Assembly: GCF_029635795.1 (NCBI RefSeq)
Contig: NZ_CP114280.1
Coordinates: forward strand, 3,720,001-3,784,000
Source: Dickeya lacustris
GTDB taxonomy: Bacteria > Pseudomonadota > Gammaproteobacteria > Enterobacterales > Enterobacteriaceae
Reading direction: 5' to 3'
DNA: 64,000 nt
Under the pieces are notes generated by a model. That model did no database searches and was not told the origin of the DNA. It saw only the letters and a program-made list of their open reading frames with translations. A program made the translations under genes and the position numbers. This document shows, piece after piece, positions 10,878 to 18,431 of this stretch (positions are counted from its first letter, which is position 1; every line of letters starts with the position of its first letter).

Positions 10878-11216
10878 ATGCAACAGTTGCCTGCGTGCCC
10901 TAAATGTCAGTCTGAATATACCTGGCAGGACGATGCCATGCTCAATTGCCCGGAATGTGGCCATGTTTGGTCGGCGCAACATGATGGCGAGCAGGAAGAG
11001 GGAATAGTGGTACGTGATGCCAATGGCAACCTGTTGTCAGACGGTGATACCGTGACCGTGATTAAAGATCTGAAGGTCAAAGGTAGCTCATCAGTGCTAA
11101 AAATAGGCACCCGCGTGAAGGGCATTCGTTTGGTGGAAGGGGATCATAACATCGATTGTAAAATCGACGGTTTCGGCCCGATGAAACTGAAGTCAGAGTT
11201 TGTGAAGAAGAACTGA
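10878..11216 (+). CDS. yjdM: zinc-ribbon alkylphosphonate utilization-type protein YjdM
   Basis: The protein of about 112 residues starts with a zinc ribbon, CPKCQSEY and CPECGHVW. The PhnA/YjdM domain follows, with [20 protein letters not shown] and a nearly invariant end, [20 protein letters not shown]. Despite its old name PhnA, no direct role in phosphonate breakdown is proven for E. coli YjdM. The ATG at 10878 is preferred over one at 10866 because TGAGGAA lies between them at the right spacing. It is monocistronic and faces the sia operon. Confidence 0.93.
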   Translation: MQQLPACPKCQSEYTWQDDAMLNCPECGHVWSAQHDGEQEEGIVVRDANGNLLSDGDTVTVIKDLKVKGSSSVLKIGTRVKGIRLVEGDHNIDCKIDGFGPMKLKSEFVKKN

Positions 11217-11284
11217 TGGGGTGCGCTGGCGGCATCCGCTTGCCAGCGTATTGTTTCGGCGTATCAGCTCAACCAGGGGCGCGG

Positions 11285-12010
11285 CTAGCCTGTTATATCG
11301 ATAGGAATATATTCCACGCGATTACGGCCCCGGTGTTTAGCCTGATAGAGTGCGGTATCTGCACTGCCATACAGTGTGTCGAATCGGGTGTGTCGTGGTG
11401 CCCAGCTAACGCCGAAACTGGCGGTGACATGGTGCTGTGGCAGCGCTTCCAGAATCGTGTGGTTCAAACTGACGTGAATCTGTGCTGCGATGTCAACGGC
11501 GGCCATCAACGTGTGGCCATCAAGCAGAATGGTGAACTCTTCACCCCCCACCCGGCCAATGCTGCCTTTACCTTGTAACACCTCTCGAATGCGCGCAATC
11601 AGGGCACAAATCACCGCATCGCCCGTCGGGTGGCCGTAAGCGTCGTTGACCTGTTTGAAATGGTCGATATCCAGCACTATCAAGGCCGCTTGATCTTGCT
11701 CCAGAGCGTGATCAACCAAATCGATAATCGCGCTGCGGTTGAATACATCCGTGAGTGGATCATGCGTGGCCTTGTATTCCAGCTCGACGGCTAACTGATG
11801 CAATTGGCTGTTTAGCCGGGTTAGCTCGCGTTCAGCCCGATCGCTGCGGGTAATCAATCGATGGGTTTCGCGCACCAGACGTTGATAATGTTCCGCCAGC
11901 ATGATCAAACTCTCGCGGTAGACCTCGGCGGGCATGTCTGGCTGTGCTGCGACATTACGCACAGAGAGCAGAATGTCATATTCAGGTGTAAACAGTTCAT
12001 AGTGACTCAT
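11285..12010 (-). CDS. siaD: SiaD-like diguanylate cyclase
   Basis: The 241 residues begin with an all-helical segment (about 1-75, likely a coiled-coil dimer stalk) and end in a GGDEF domain. The nucleotide/metal Asp region DIDHFKQVND is at 114-123 and the signature GGEEF at 155-159, consistent with active c-di-GMP synthesis. No RxxD inhibitory site is visible just before GGEEF. There are no membrane segments. It is last in a siaA-siaB-siaC-siaD operon, 4 bases after siaC, in the gene order known from Pseudomonas aeruginosa. There SiaC binds SiaD and switches its activity; that role here is inferred. Confidence 0.85.
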   Translation of the reverse strand: MSHYELFTPEYDILLSVRNVAAQPDMPAEVYRESLIMLAEHYQRLVRETHRLITRSDRAERELTRLNSQLHQLAVELEYKATHDPLTDVFNRSAIIDLVDHALEQDQAALIVLDIDHFKQVNDAYGHPTGDAVICALIARIREVLQGKGSIGRVGGEEFTILLDGHTLMAAVDIAAQIHVSLNHTILEALPQHHVTASFGVSWAPRHTRFDTLYGSADTALYQAKHRGRNRVEYIPIDITG

Positions 12011-12014
12011 ACCG

Positions 12015-12431
12015 CTACTCCAGAATATGTGGGCTGAAATCCAATGCAGGAAAATCGATACTCAGCTCCTGACCAAACTCTTGCGCAATGTCATCATCCT
12101 GATCGTAATACCAGTGCAAACGGATCGTCAGTTTCTGGGTGGCGGCATGATTAAGGTGATTAAACAGGCTGAACAGCATTTTGGTGCTGGAGCTGTTGAA
12201 ATAGAGCAGCGAGACATGCACATCGATGTGGGCGGGGGGATGCTCGCACGCTAAACATGTGCGCAGATAATGCTGAACCCGTTCAATCAATGGGCCGTAA
12301 AAAGCGGCAGCGTTTTCCGGGTAAGACTCACCGGATAGCGAAAGCTGATGTGTATCAAAGCGAAAATCGACGCCTGGCGTACTGGCCGTGCCGATAATAT
12401 GGAGGTTATCTGTTGTAATTATGTCTGTCAT
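12015..12431 (-). CDS. siaC: SiaC-like regulatory phosphoprotein (DUF1987)
   Basis: This 138-residue protein has the DUF1987 signature: DTHQLSLSGESYPENAAAFY near 26-45 and LLYFNSSSTKMLFSLF near 75-90. The family is phosphorylated by SiaB and dephosphorylated by SiaA on a Ser/Thr in the second segment. Here S80-S82 or T83 are the candidates, and the exact acceptor cannot be fixed without alignment. The unphosphorylated form is expected to bind the diguanylate cyclase. It lies 2 bases after siaB and 4 before siaD, so expression is tightly linked. Confidence 0.85.
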   Translation of the reverse strand: MTDIITTDNLHIIGTASTPGVDFRFDTHQLSLSGESYPENAAAFYGPLIERVQHYLRTCLACEHPPAHIDVHVSLLYFNSSSTKMLFSLFNHLNHAATQKLTIRLHWYYDQDDDIAQEFGQELSIDFPALDFSPHILE

Positions 12432-12433
12432 GG

Positions 12434-12985
12434 TTAAATCACCGCCTTCAGGTAGAACGTGGCAAGCCCGGTGGTTGCATCGTCACGAAAGGTGAATTGC
12501 AGCGGTTCGCTGGCATCTCGCGCAACGGTGAGCAGCCCAATATCCGCCCCTTTGCTTGATGCCGGAGCCGCTTCCCGCAGTGAAGCTTTATAGGCTAGCC
12601 GAATCTCATCGCTGGTCATGGCTTCGAGCATCTCTAACCGGCCCCGCAGTGTATGAATATCCGCTGTACACACGCGGTTGGCACTGAGCAGAAAATATTT
12701 CCCTGCTTCAACACCAATGCAGACTGACCCGTGGCGAATTTCGTTATTCTGCGCCTCTGGTGTGAGCGCACAGGCAGAGTAGTGAATAATGTTTTGTGTC
12801 ATCTCAATAAAGCTTGAGAACAGTTTGCGCCGTATTGGTGGCGGCGCGCTGCTTTTCTCCAATTGCAGGCGTACCGTCTCTGCCAGTGAGCAGACAATGT
12901 TTTGTGAAAAATACCCCACGTAATACAGCGCAATATTCTGCTGTTGCGAGAGGTTGATAAATTCAGTGTATGTGCTGTGGGACAT
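12434..12985 (-). CDS. siaB: SiaB-like protein kinase (GHKL-type)
   Basis: The 183 residues match the SiaB family (DUF6272). An N-box-like FIEMTQNIIHYS with E61 and N65 should bind Mg-ATP, and GADIGLLTVARDAS at 146-159 looks like the G2 glycine motif. In Pseudomonas this kinase phosphorylates SiaC. It resembles anti-sigma-factor-antagonist kinases in fold rather than histidine kinases, and it has no membrane part. It is second in the operon, 25 bases after siaA. Confidence 0.83.
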   Translation of the reverse strand: MSHSTYTEFINLSQQQNIALYYVGYFSQNIVCSLAETVRLQLEKSSAPPPIRRKLFSSFIEMTQNIIHYSACALTPEAQNNEIRHGSVCIGVEAGKYFLLSANRVCTADIHTLRGRLEMLEAMTSDEIRLAYKASLREAAPASSKGADIGLLTVARDASEPLQFTFRDDATTGLATFYLKAVI

Positions 12986-13010
12986 GTTTTGTGTTCGCCT
13001 GGTTCATAAA

Positions 13011-14246
13011 TTAGGGGTGTCTGAATCCCCAAAAAGTCAGGTCATCCCTGCGTTGCTGGCCGCCTTGCCAGGCGTGATGTTGTTGTAGCAGTTGTTCGGC
13101 AAGCTGATTCATGGGTAACGAGCAAAAACGCAACAGCAGATTTTGCAGGCGTCGCTTGCCAAATTTGATAGGGCGCTCTTCACCTATCTGATCCGTCAGG
13201 CCATCCGTGGTGGTGAAAAACAGATCTTGCGATAGCAGAGGACGCTGATAGGCGCGCCAGTGATAGTCATAAGGGGTATCGGTGTAGCCTATCCCCATGC
13301 GATCATTTTCAAGCGTGATTAACTCGCCGCTGGAGGCGTCGACCAGAAAAGCCACCATGCGCGCACTGGCCCAGTGAAGGGTTTGTGTCTGGCTATTCAG
13401 ATAGACCACTAAGGCATCACAGCCATCATCAGAGGCGGAAGGAGGGGTGTAACCACCCTTATTCTGCCCTAAGGTATCTTTTATATAGCGGTTAATGGCC
13501 GCCAGTATGCGGTCTGGCTCCTCGGGGCGGTGTTGGCCCAACGCCTGCTCCAGCGCAGAATTAAAAATAATGGTCATAAAGGCACCGGGAACGCCATGTC
13601 CGGTACAGTCGGCAATGACCGCCAGCCAGCCTTGCTCATAGCGACGAAACGCGTAACTGTCCCCCCCTACGCAGTCCCGGGGTTGCCAGCTCAGACACCA
13701 GTCTTTTAATGTTGCAGCCATTGTTTGTTGAAATGGCTGGAGCATGGCACCTTGAATCACGCTAGCATATTCAATGCTTTGGAGAATTTGCTGGTGCTGG
13801 CGAACATGCGTGTCCGAGACTATTCGAAACAGGTCTATTCCCAGACCAATGCCAAGATAGCGGCCCTGTTCTGTGATAATGAATCCATCGGCCAGAAAGC
13901 GATCGCCGCTAATCACGGCTTTGTCGGCGATATCGCTCAGTGAGGATGTCGCCTCGACAATGAGTGGGGTTTTATCCATAAAAGCGATACAGCTTTTTCT
14001 GTCATAAAGTTCCCGATAATAGGGGCGCGCCATGTGTGACAGGAAACTGTGGCGGTTTATCAAACCAAAGGGCCTGCCTGACTCCACGACAGGCAAACTC
14101 ACCAACTCCTTATGACGGCTGAATAGCTGCAAGACGGTGGCGTTGTCTGTGGCGGGAGAGACATCCGGCGTTGTGATGCAAAGATCGCGCGCGCTTGGGA
14201 ATGTCACGCAACGCAACCGGTGCTCCTGTGGGGGTAACGCGCTCAT
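13011..14246 (-). CDS. siaA: SiaA-like PP2C/SpoIIE phosphatase with N-terminal tandem CBS domains
   Basis: The C-terminal half (about 190-408) is a SpoIIE/RsbU-type PP2C phosphatase. Metal-site motifs are GGDSYAF with D196, ADCTGHGVPGAF with D213, TTTDGLTD with D348 and QRRDDLTF with D401-D402. The N-terminal half (about 15-145) has no membrane helix. It contains LPVVESGRPFGLINRHSFLS and FIITEQGRYLGIGLGIDL, which look like two CBS repeats of the kind found in some GGDEF/EAL proteins. P. aeruginosa SiaA instead has a membrane sensor and HAMP. This protein should dephosphorylate SiaC in response to a cytoplasmic, perhaps nucleotide, signal; that input is inferred. It is first in the operon. Confidence 0.82.
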   Translation of the reverse strand: MSALPPQEHRLRCVTFPSARDLCITTPDVSPATDNATVLQLFSRHKELVSLPVVESGRPFGLINRHSFLSHMARPYYRELYDRKSCIAFMDKTPLIVEATSSLSDIADKAVISGDRFLADGFIITEQGRYLGIGLGIDLFRIVSDTHVRQHQQILQSIEYASVIQGAMLQPFQQTMAATLKDWCLSWQPRDCVGGDSYAFRRYEQGWLAVIADCTGHGVPGAFMTIIFNSALEQALGQHRPEEPDRILAAINRYIKDTLGQNKGGYTPPSASDDGCDALVVYLNSQTQTLHWASARMVAFLVDASSGELITLENDRMGIGYTDTPYDYHWRAYQRPLLSQDLFFTTTDGLTDQIGEERPIKFGKRRLQNLLLRFCSLPMNQLAEQLLQQHHAWQGGQQRRDDLTFWGFRHP

Positions 14247-14757
14247 TTGGCTTGTCTTTCTTATAAAAATAGACTACCGCCAAATTAACAGTGCGATGTG
14301 ACGAAAATATGACACTGGCAAGCCAGACCGAGGCATGATGAATATCGGAAGAAAATGCCAGGAAATTGTTAGCGTTACCCTTACACTGGTGAATAAATAT
14401 TTCCTGCTGGTTCGTTTTGTGAGCGTTTTTATGCTTTTTTCGTATTAATGAAAAAGAAAAATGGCCGATATATTTTACAGGTAGTTCCGCCCTTTCTTTA
14501 GGCTACGTGAAATGCACGGCCCCTGGTTGCCGGATATCGGTAATATGAAGAGCCCGAAAGAAAATGGCAGGTGGAAGTCGCTCAGTATACGTTTACTTTC
14601 CTGATGGTTTTGGGTAACAGCATTGGTTTGATTACCCTGTATTGATACCTGCATAGGTATATTTGTTTTTTATTTCAAGATATTGGTGTTGAGTCGCTCT
14701 AACAGATCAGTGCCCGTAGAAGCATGTCATCGTTAAAAAGAAAAAAGGAGTCAGACT
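14247..14757. other. intergenic region between siaA and a divergent orphan gene
   Basis: 511 bases, A+T rich between about 14390 and 14480, holding the promoters of two divergent units. An operator-like inverted repeat ATACCTGCATAGGTAT is at 14645-14660. No conserved RNA or third gene is evident. Confidence 0.5.
14645..14660. promoter_or_regulatory. operator-like inverted repeat
   Basis: ATACCT and AGGTAT flank a 4-base centre about 100 bases before the GTG of the orphan gene at 14758. The cognate regulator is unknown and the repeat is short, so chance is possible. Confidence 0.3.
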
Positions 14758-15378
14758 GTGGCTATATCAGGCGTTCAAATACAAAACACAGCATCGTTCT
14801 ATCCTCAGTCGAGTTATGGCTCAGGGGCAACCTACAGCGCCAGCAGCGCGAGTGACAGCCTCGATTCGATCGGGATGAATACGTCGAGCGGCAACAGTTC
14901 TGGCTCGTTTAAATCCGGCAACACGAATAATTCGTTGAATAATCAATTGTCGGATAATAATAAAAATAATTCTGGCGAAGTAAATCCGCGTGCTACGTCG
15001 CTGGATGATCAACTGAAAAAAGAAAAGCTTGAGAAGCAGCAGAAAGAGTTATCTCTGGAGCGCTCATTACGAATGACCGGTATTCCTTTATACGGCGGTA
15101 TATTGGTTTCTGTTGTGAAATCAGCAGACGGTGAAACACAAAGTTATGATGCGCTGACCGGCAAGCGTATTACATCTGCCGATTTGAACTGGAATGGTTC
15201 TCGGCTGCAAACCAGCGCACCGGCTAGCGCAGAGTTTGGCTATTATAGCCAGAGTTTGTATAACGGTATGTCGGCGGCTGAGGTGTACGAGAAAATACAG
15301 CAAATGATGGGCTCACACACAGCAGATATTCCCTGGACGCTACCCGGTAGCGCCGAGAACCTGCCGAAAGCAAGCTAA
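14758..15378 (+). CDS. orphan Ser/Asn-rich protein with coiled-coil centre
   Basis: I do not recognise this 206-residue protein. It starts at GTG with a strong AAAGGAG ribosome site 6 bases away. Residues 1-80 are low complexity, rich in Ser, Asn, Gly and Tyr, with no signal peptide. Residues about 80-105 form a charged helix (LKKEKLEKQQKELSLERSL). The rest looks folded, with GIPLYGGILVSVVKSADG and a YDALTGKR turn. A disordered N-terminus without a Sec signal is compatible with type III or type I secretion, a chaperone-bound substrate or a surface protein, but nothing shows which. It stands alone, divergent from siaA. Confidence 0.6.
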   Translation: MAISGVQIQNTASFYPQSSYGSGATYSASSASDSLDSIGMNTSSGNSSGSFKSGNTNNSLNNQLSDNNKNNSGEVNPRATSLDDQLKKEKLEKQQKELSLERSLRMTGIPLYGGILVSVVKSADGETQSYDALTGKRITSADLNWNGSRLQTSAPASAEFGYYSQSLYNGMSAAEVYEKIQQMMGSHTADIPWTLPGSAENLPKAS

Positions 15379-15485
15379 TCCCTCGGCGTGGGTTTTATTA
15401 TGTGTGGATGGTGCGGCATCCTATGTGTGGCTGTTTCCTGAAAGTCATAACAATCGCGGCGGTCAGCCGAGATACGAAATCACTC

Positions 15486-15545
15486 ATTATGACGTCGTCC
15501 GTTATGACGTCGTCCGTTATGACGTTGTCCGTTATGACGTGGTGT
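15486..15545 (+). repeat. 15-bp tandem repeat, four copies
   Basis: Units at 15486 (ATTATGACGTCGTCC), 15501 (GTTATGACGTCGTCC), 15516 (GTTATGACGTTGTCC) and 15531 (GTTATGACGTGGTGT). The array lies in the gap between the orphan gene and a convergent LysR gene. Each unit contains a TGACGT core. Confidence 0.92.
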
Positions 15546-15560
15546 ATATTGGTGTCTTTT

Positions 15561-16442
15561 TTATGCCGACGGGGATTTTATTCTTTCCAGAACCAGCCGT
15601 AATGCCTTGTTGAGCAACTTATCGTGACGCGTCACGATAGCCAATGTGCGGGTCAACGGCGGGTTCAGCGTGCCAATATAGTAGCGCTGTTCATCAGCGG
15701 TGTGTTTGACCGACATGCGCGGCACAATGCTGTTCCCAAGCCCTGCGGCAACCATCTCCTTAATCGCTTCAATGCTGCCCAGTTCCATGACCGGCGCGGC
15801 GCAAAGATGATGGGTGGCAAACCAGCGTTCGATCAACGTGCGTGTACTGCTGCCTTGTTCAAAGAGTATCAGCGGGTGAGCCTGGAGCAGGTCGGGCGAT
15901 ATCGGCTTTCCTCCCATTGGCGTACTGCTGATGGCGACCAGTTCTTCTTCCAGTACCGGGGTGATGTCCAGCGCATGGCCTGTAACCGGTAATGCGACCA
16001 GTCCGGTGTCGATTCGGTTATCCAGCACCGCTTGCACAATGTCGCGGGTGTTTCCGGTACGTACACCGACGGTCAGGCGTGGGTAGTCGCATCGCAACTG
16101 GTGCAGCAAGGCCGGTAACAGATGAATACAGGCGGTCGCGCCGGTGCCCAATAAAATGTGGCCGACCACATCGTCGGTATAATCCGCAATGACCTGGTGT
16201 GTTTCGTCTAATAATTGCTGAATCTGGGTGATTTTTTCCAGCAACAGCGTGCCCGCAGGGGTTGGGCGCAATATTTTGCCGCTGCGTTCGGCCAAACGCA
16301 CGCCCAGATGGTGCTCGAGCTGGCGCATATGCTGGCTGACCGCTGGTTGGCTCACGTTGAGCTGGTTGGCCGCTCCTGAGAAGCTGCCAAGTCGAATGAC
16401 GGTGGTAAAGGTCTCCAGCCATTCCAGATTTAACCTGGTCAT
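15561..16442 (-). CDS. LysR family transcriptional regulator
   Basis: The 293 residues have the standard LysR layout. A winged helix-turn-helix is at about 5-63 (WLETFTTVIRLGSFSGAANQ then VSQPAVSQHMRQLE), followed by a periplasmic-binding-like effector domain from about 90. The acetyltransferase gene lies divergently 132 bases away and is the most likely target by position. The effector is unknown. Confidence 0.9.
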   Translation of the reverse strand: MTRLNLEWLETFTTVIRLGSFSGAANQLNVSQPAVSQHMRQLEHHLGVRLAERSGKILRPTPAGTLLLEKITQIQQLLDETHQVIADYTDDVVGHILLGTGATACIHLLPALLHQLRCDYPRLTVGVRTGNTRDIVQAVLDNRIDTGLVALPVTGHALDITPVLEEELVAISSTPMGGKPISPDLLQAHPLILFEQGSSTRTLIERWFATHHLCAAPVMELGSIEAIKEMVAAGLGNSIVPRMSVKHTADEQRYYIGTLNPPLTRTLAIVTRHDKLLNKALRLVLERIKSPSA

Positions 16443-16574
16443 GTCAAATTTTCCTTTATAGAGAAGATAAGCGTTTGTGCCTGTTGCTAGTCTATCTTGT
16501 TGGTTAAGCTGGTTATCTCATGCAGCCGGATACCCTGCGGCTTGCGAACGTTTTGTCCTGACAAGGATACAATA

Positions 16575-17120
16575 ATGAATCAGATTGTGATTACCGACGC
16601 GCGGGCCGACCACATTGCCGCCATCAGGGACATTTATGCACACCATGTGCAACATAGCATCGCTACCTTTGAAACCGAGCCGCCTGATGAGGCGGAGATG
16701 TTGCAACGCTGGCGGCGTATCCATGATGCCGGATTACCCTGGCTGGTGGCGACAGAACACGATCAGGTGCTGGGGTATTGCTATTTGGGGTTTTACCGCC
16801 CAAGGCAGGCCTATCGTTTTACATTGGAGGACTCCATTTATTTGCACCCAGAGCATCTGGGGCGGGGCATCGGCAAGCGGTTATTGCAGACGGCGCTGTT
16901 GCAGGCCGAACAACGCGGTTTTCGCCAGGTTATCGCGGTGGTGGCCGCGACGCCAAGCCCTGCATCGCTACATCTGCATCAGGCGCTGGGGTTTCAGCAA
17001 GTTGGGACGTTGCAGGCAGTCGGAATGAAGCAGGGGCGCTGGGTCGATACGCTGTTATTACAGCGTATGCTTGGCGACGGCGCGAGTTCATTGCCGCAGG
17101 AATGTCGCGATGCGCGGTGA
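16575..17120 (+). CDS. GNAT N-acetyltransferase, phosphinothricin/methionine-sulfone type
   Basis: The 181 residues match the Pat/MnaT (YncA) group of GNAT enzymes, which acetylate the amino group of glutamine-synthetase inhibitors and related amino acids. Seen here are the N-terminal ITDARADHIAAIRDIYAHHV, TFETEPPDEAEM, YCYLGFYRPRQAYRFT and the acetyl-CoA loop HLGRGIGKRLL. I chose the ATG at 16575, with an AAGGAT ribosome site and the conserved MNQIVITDA start, over an upstream ATG at 16497. It may protect against a toxic amino-acid analogue; the native substrate is not shown. Confidence 0.88.
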   Translation: MNQIVITDARADHIAAIRDIYAHHVQHSIATFETEPPDEAEMLQRWRRIHDAGLPWLVATEHDQVLGYCYLGFYRPRQAYRFTLEDSIYLHPEHLGRGIGKRLLQTALLQAEQRGFRQVIAVVAATPSPASLHLHQALGFQQVGTLQAVGMKQGRWVDTLLLQRMLGDGASSLPQECRDAR

Positions 17121-17151
17121 ATCATCGGGTGCCCCAGGCACCCGATTGGCG

Positions 17152-18423
17152 TTATGGCAGGCGTTGTCGCGCTTGCCATAGCGCCAGCAGGCTCATGAGC
17201 GCAGCTATCATCAGGTAGTAACTGGGGGCAAGGCTACTGCCGGTCACACTGATAAGTAGGGTGCAGATGAAGGGGGCAAAGCCGCCGAAGACTGTCACCG
17301 CTACGTTATAGCTGATGGCCATTCCGCTGGCGCGGGTCGAGATAGGAAACAAATCCGCCATCATTGATGGCACCGTTGAGAAGTAGACCGATTTGAGCAA
17401 GGCCATCCAACTGACGACGATGATAAGCGCTGTGGCTGATAGGTATTGTGTCATTAGCCAAAAGGCGGGATAGACCGTAACGGCCAGTAGCAGTAATGCC
17501 CCCCACATCAGCGGCAGGCGGCCAATTTTCTCTGCCCATAGGCCAACCAGCGGCGTGACAATCGTCAAAATCAAGCCTGCGAACAGTGTGGCGCTAAAGG
17601 CCGTGCTTGCTGGCAGATGCAGTGTTTTCGTGGCATATGTCGGCACGTAGTTCAGCATATAGTTGATGGCGGTCGAAATAATCATCAACCCTACGGCAAT
17701 GAGAAACAGCGCTTTCTGGCGGGTAAAAAGCGCCTTCACCGGGGCGTGCGTCTTCTGGGCCTGTTTGAAGTCTGACGGTTCATGCACGTGGCGGCGAATG
17801 TAGAGACCGACCGGGCCGATGAGCAACCCAAAGGCAAACGGCACGCGCCAGCCCCATTGCTGAATTTGTGCGTCAGTCAGCCACTGGGATAACCCGAGGC
17901 CGAAGGCTGAGGCCAGCAGCGTGCTGACTCCCTGGGTGGCGAATTGCCAACTGGCGATAAATGCCCGACGTTCAGGAAAGTGCTCGACCAGAAAGGCGGT
18001 CGAACTGCCGAACTCGCCACCGGCGGAAAATCCCTGAATGAGCCGTGCCAGCATAATCAGCAGCGGAGCTATCAGGCCAATACTGGCATAGGTAGGCATA
18101 AACGTTATCATTGCGCCGCCCAGCAACATTAAGCTGATAGAGAGCAGCAGCGATGCTTTACGCCCGGCTTTATCCGCGTAGGCACCTAATACCACCGCAC
18201 CGAGTGGGCGGATTAAAAATGACACGCCAAAGCTGCCGAAGGTCAGCAATAACGAGACGGCCTGATCTTTCGTCGGGAAAAACGCCTGAGCGATAGAATT
18301 GGCAAAAAAGCCGTAAACTGCGATGTCGAACCATTCCAGCGCGTTGCCGATACAGGTGGCAAACAGCGTTTTATACAAACTGGGGCGCACGCCATGAGGC
18401 GATGCGACAGATAACGTTGTCAT
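17152..18423 (-). CDS. MFS metabolite:H+ symporter (MHS family)
   Basis: The 423-residue transporter has twelve hydrophobic segments and MHS-family motifs: ATCIGNALEWFDIAVYGFFA near the N-terminus, GAYADKAGRKASLL in loop 2-3 and LARLIQGFSAGGEFGSST in helix 5. This family carries citrate, proline/betaine, ketoglutarate or shikimate-like substrates. It ends a two-gene unit, 8 bases after an M20 peptidase gene, so it probably imports the peptidase substrate or a related compound. Confidence 0.9.
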   Translation of the reverse strand: MTTLSVASPHGVRPSLYKTLFATCIGNALEWFDIAVYGFFANSIAQAFFPTKDQAVSLLLTFGSFGVSFLIRPLGAVVLGAYADKAGRKASLLLSISLMLLGGAMITFMPTYASIGLIAPLLIMLARLIQGFSAGGEFGSSTAFLVEHFPERRAFIASWQFATQGVSTLLASAFGLGLSQWLTDAQIQQWGWRVPFAFGLLIGPVGLYIRRHVHEPSDFKQAQKTHAPVKALFTRQKALFLIAVGLMIISTAINYMLNYVPTYATKTLHLPASTAFSATLFAGLILTIVTPLVGLWAEKIGRLPLMWGALLLLAVTVYPAFWLMTQYLSATALIIVVSWMALLKSVYFSTVPSMMADLFPISTRASGMAISYNVAVTVFGGFAPFICTLLISVTGSSLAPSYYLMIAALMSLLALWQARQRLP

Positions 18424-18431
18424 GATTCACC

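Noticed and set aside
15486..15545. Short repeats considered as a CRISPR array
   Set aside because: Units are contiguous with no spacers, far shorter than CRISPR repeats, and no cas genes are in the window.
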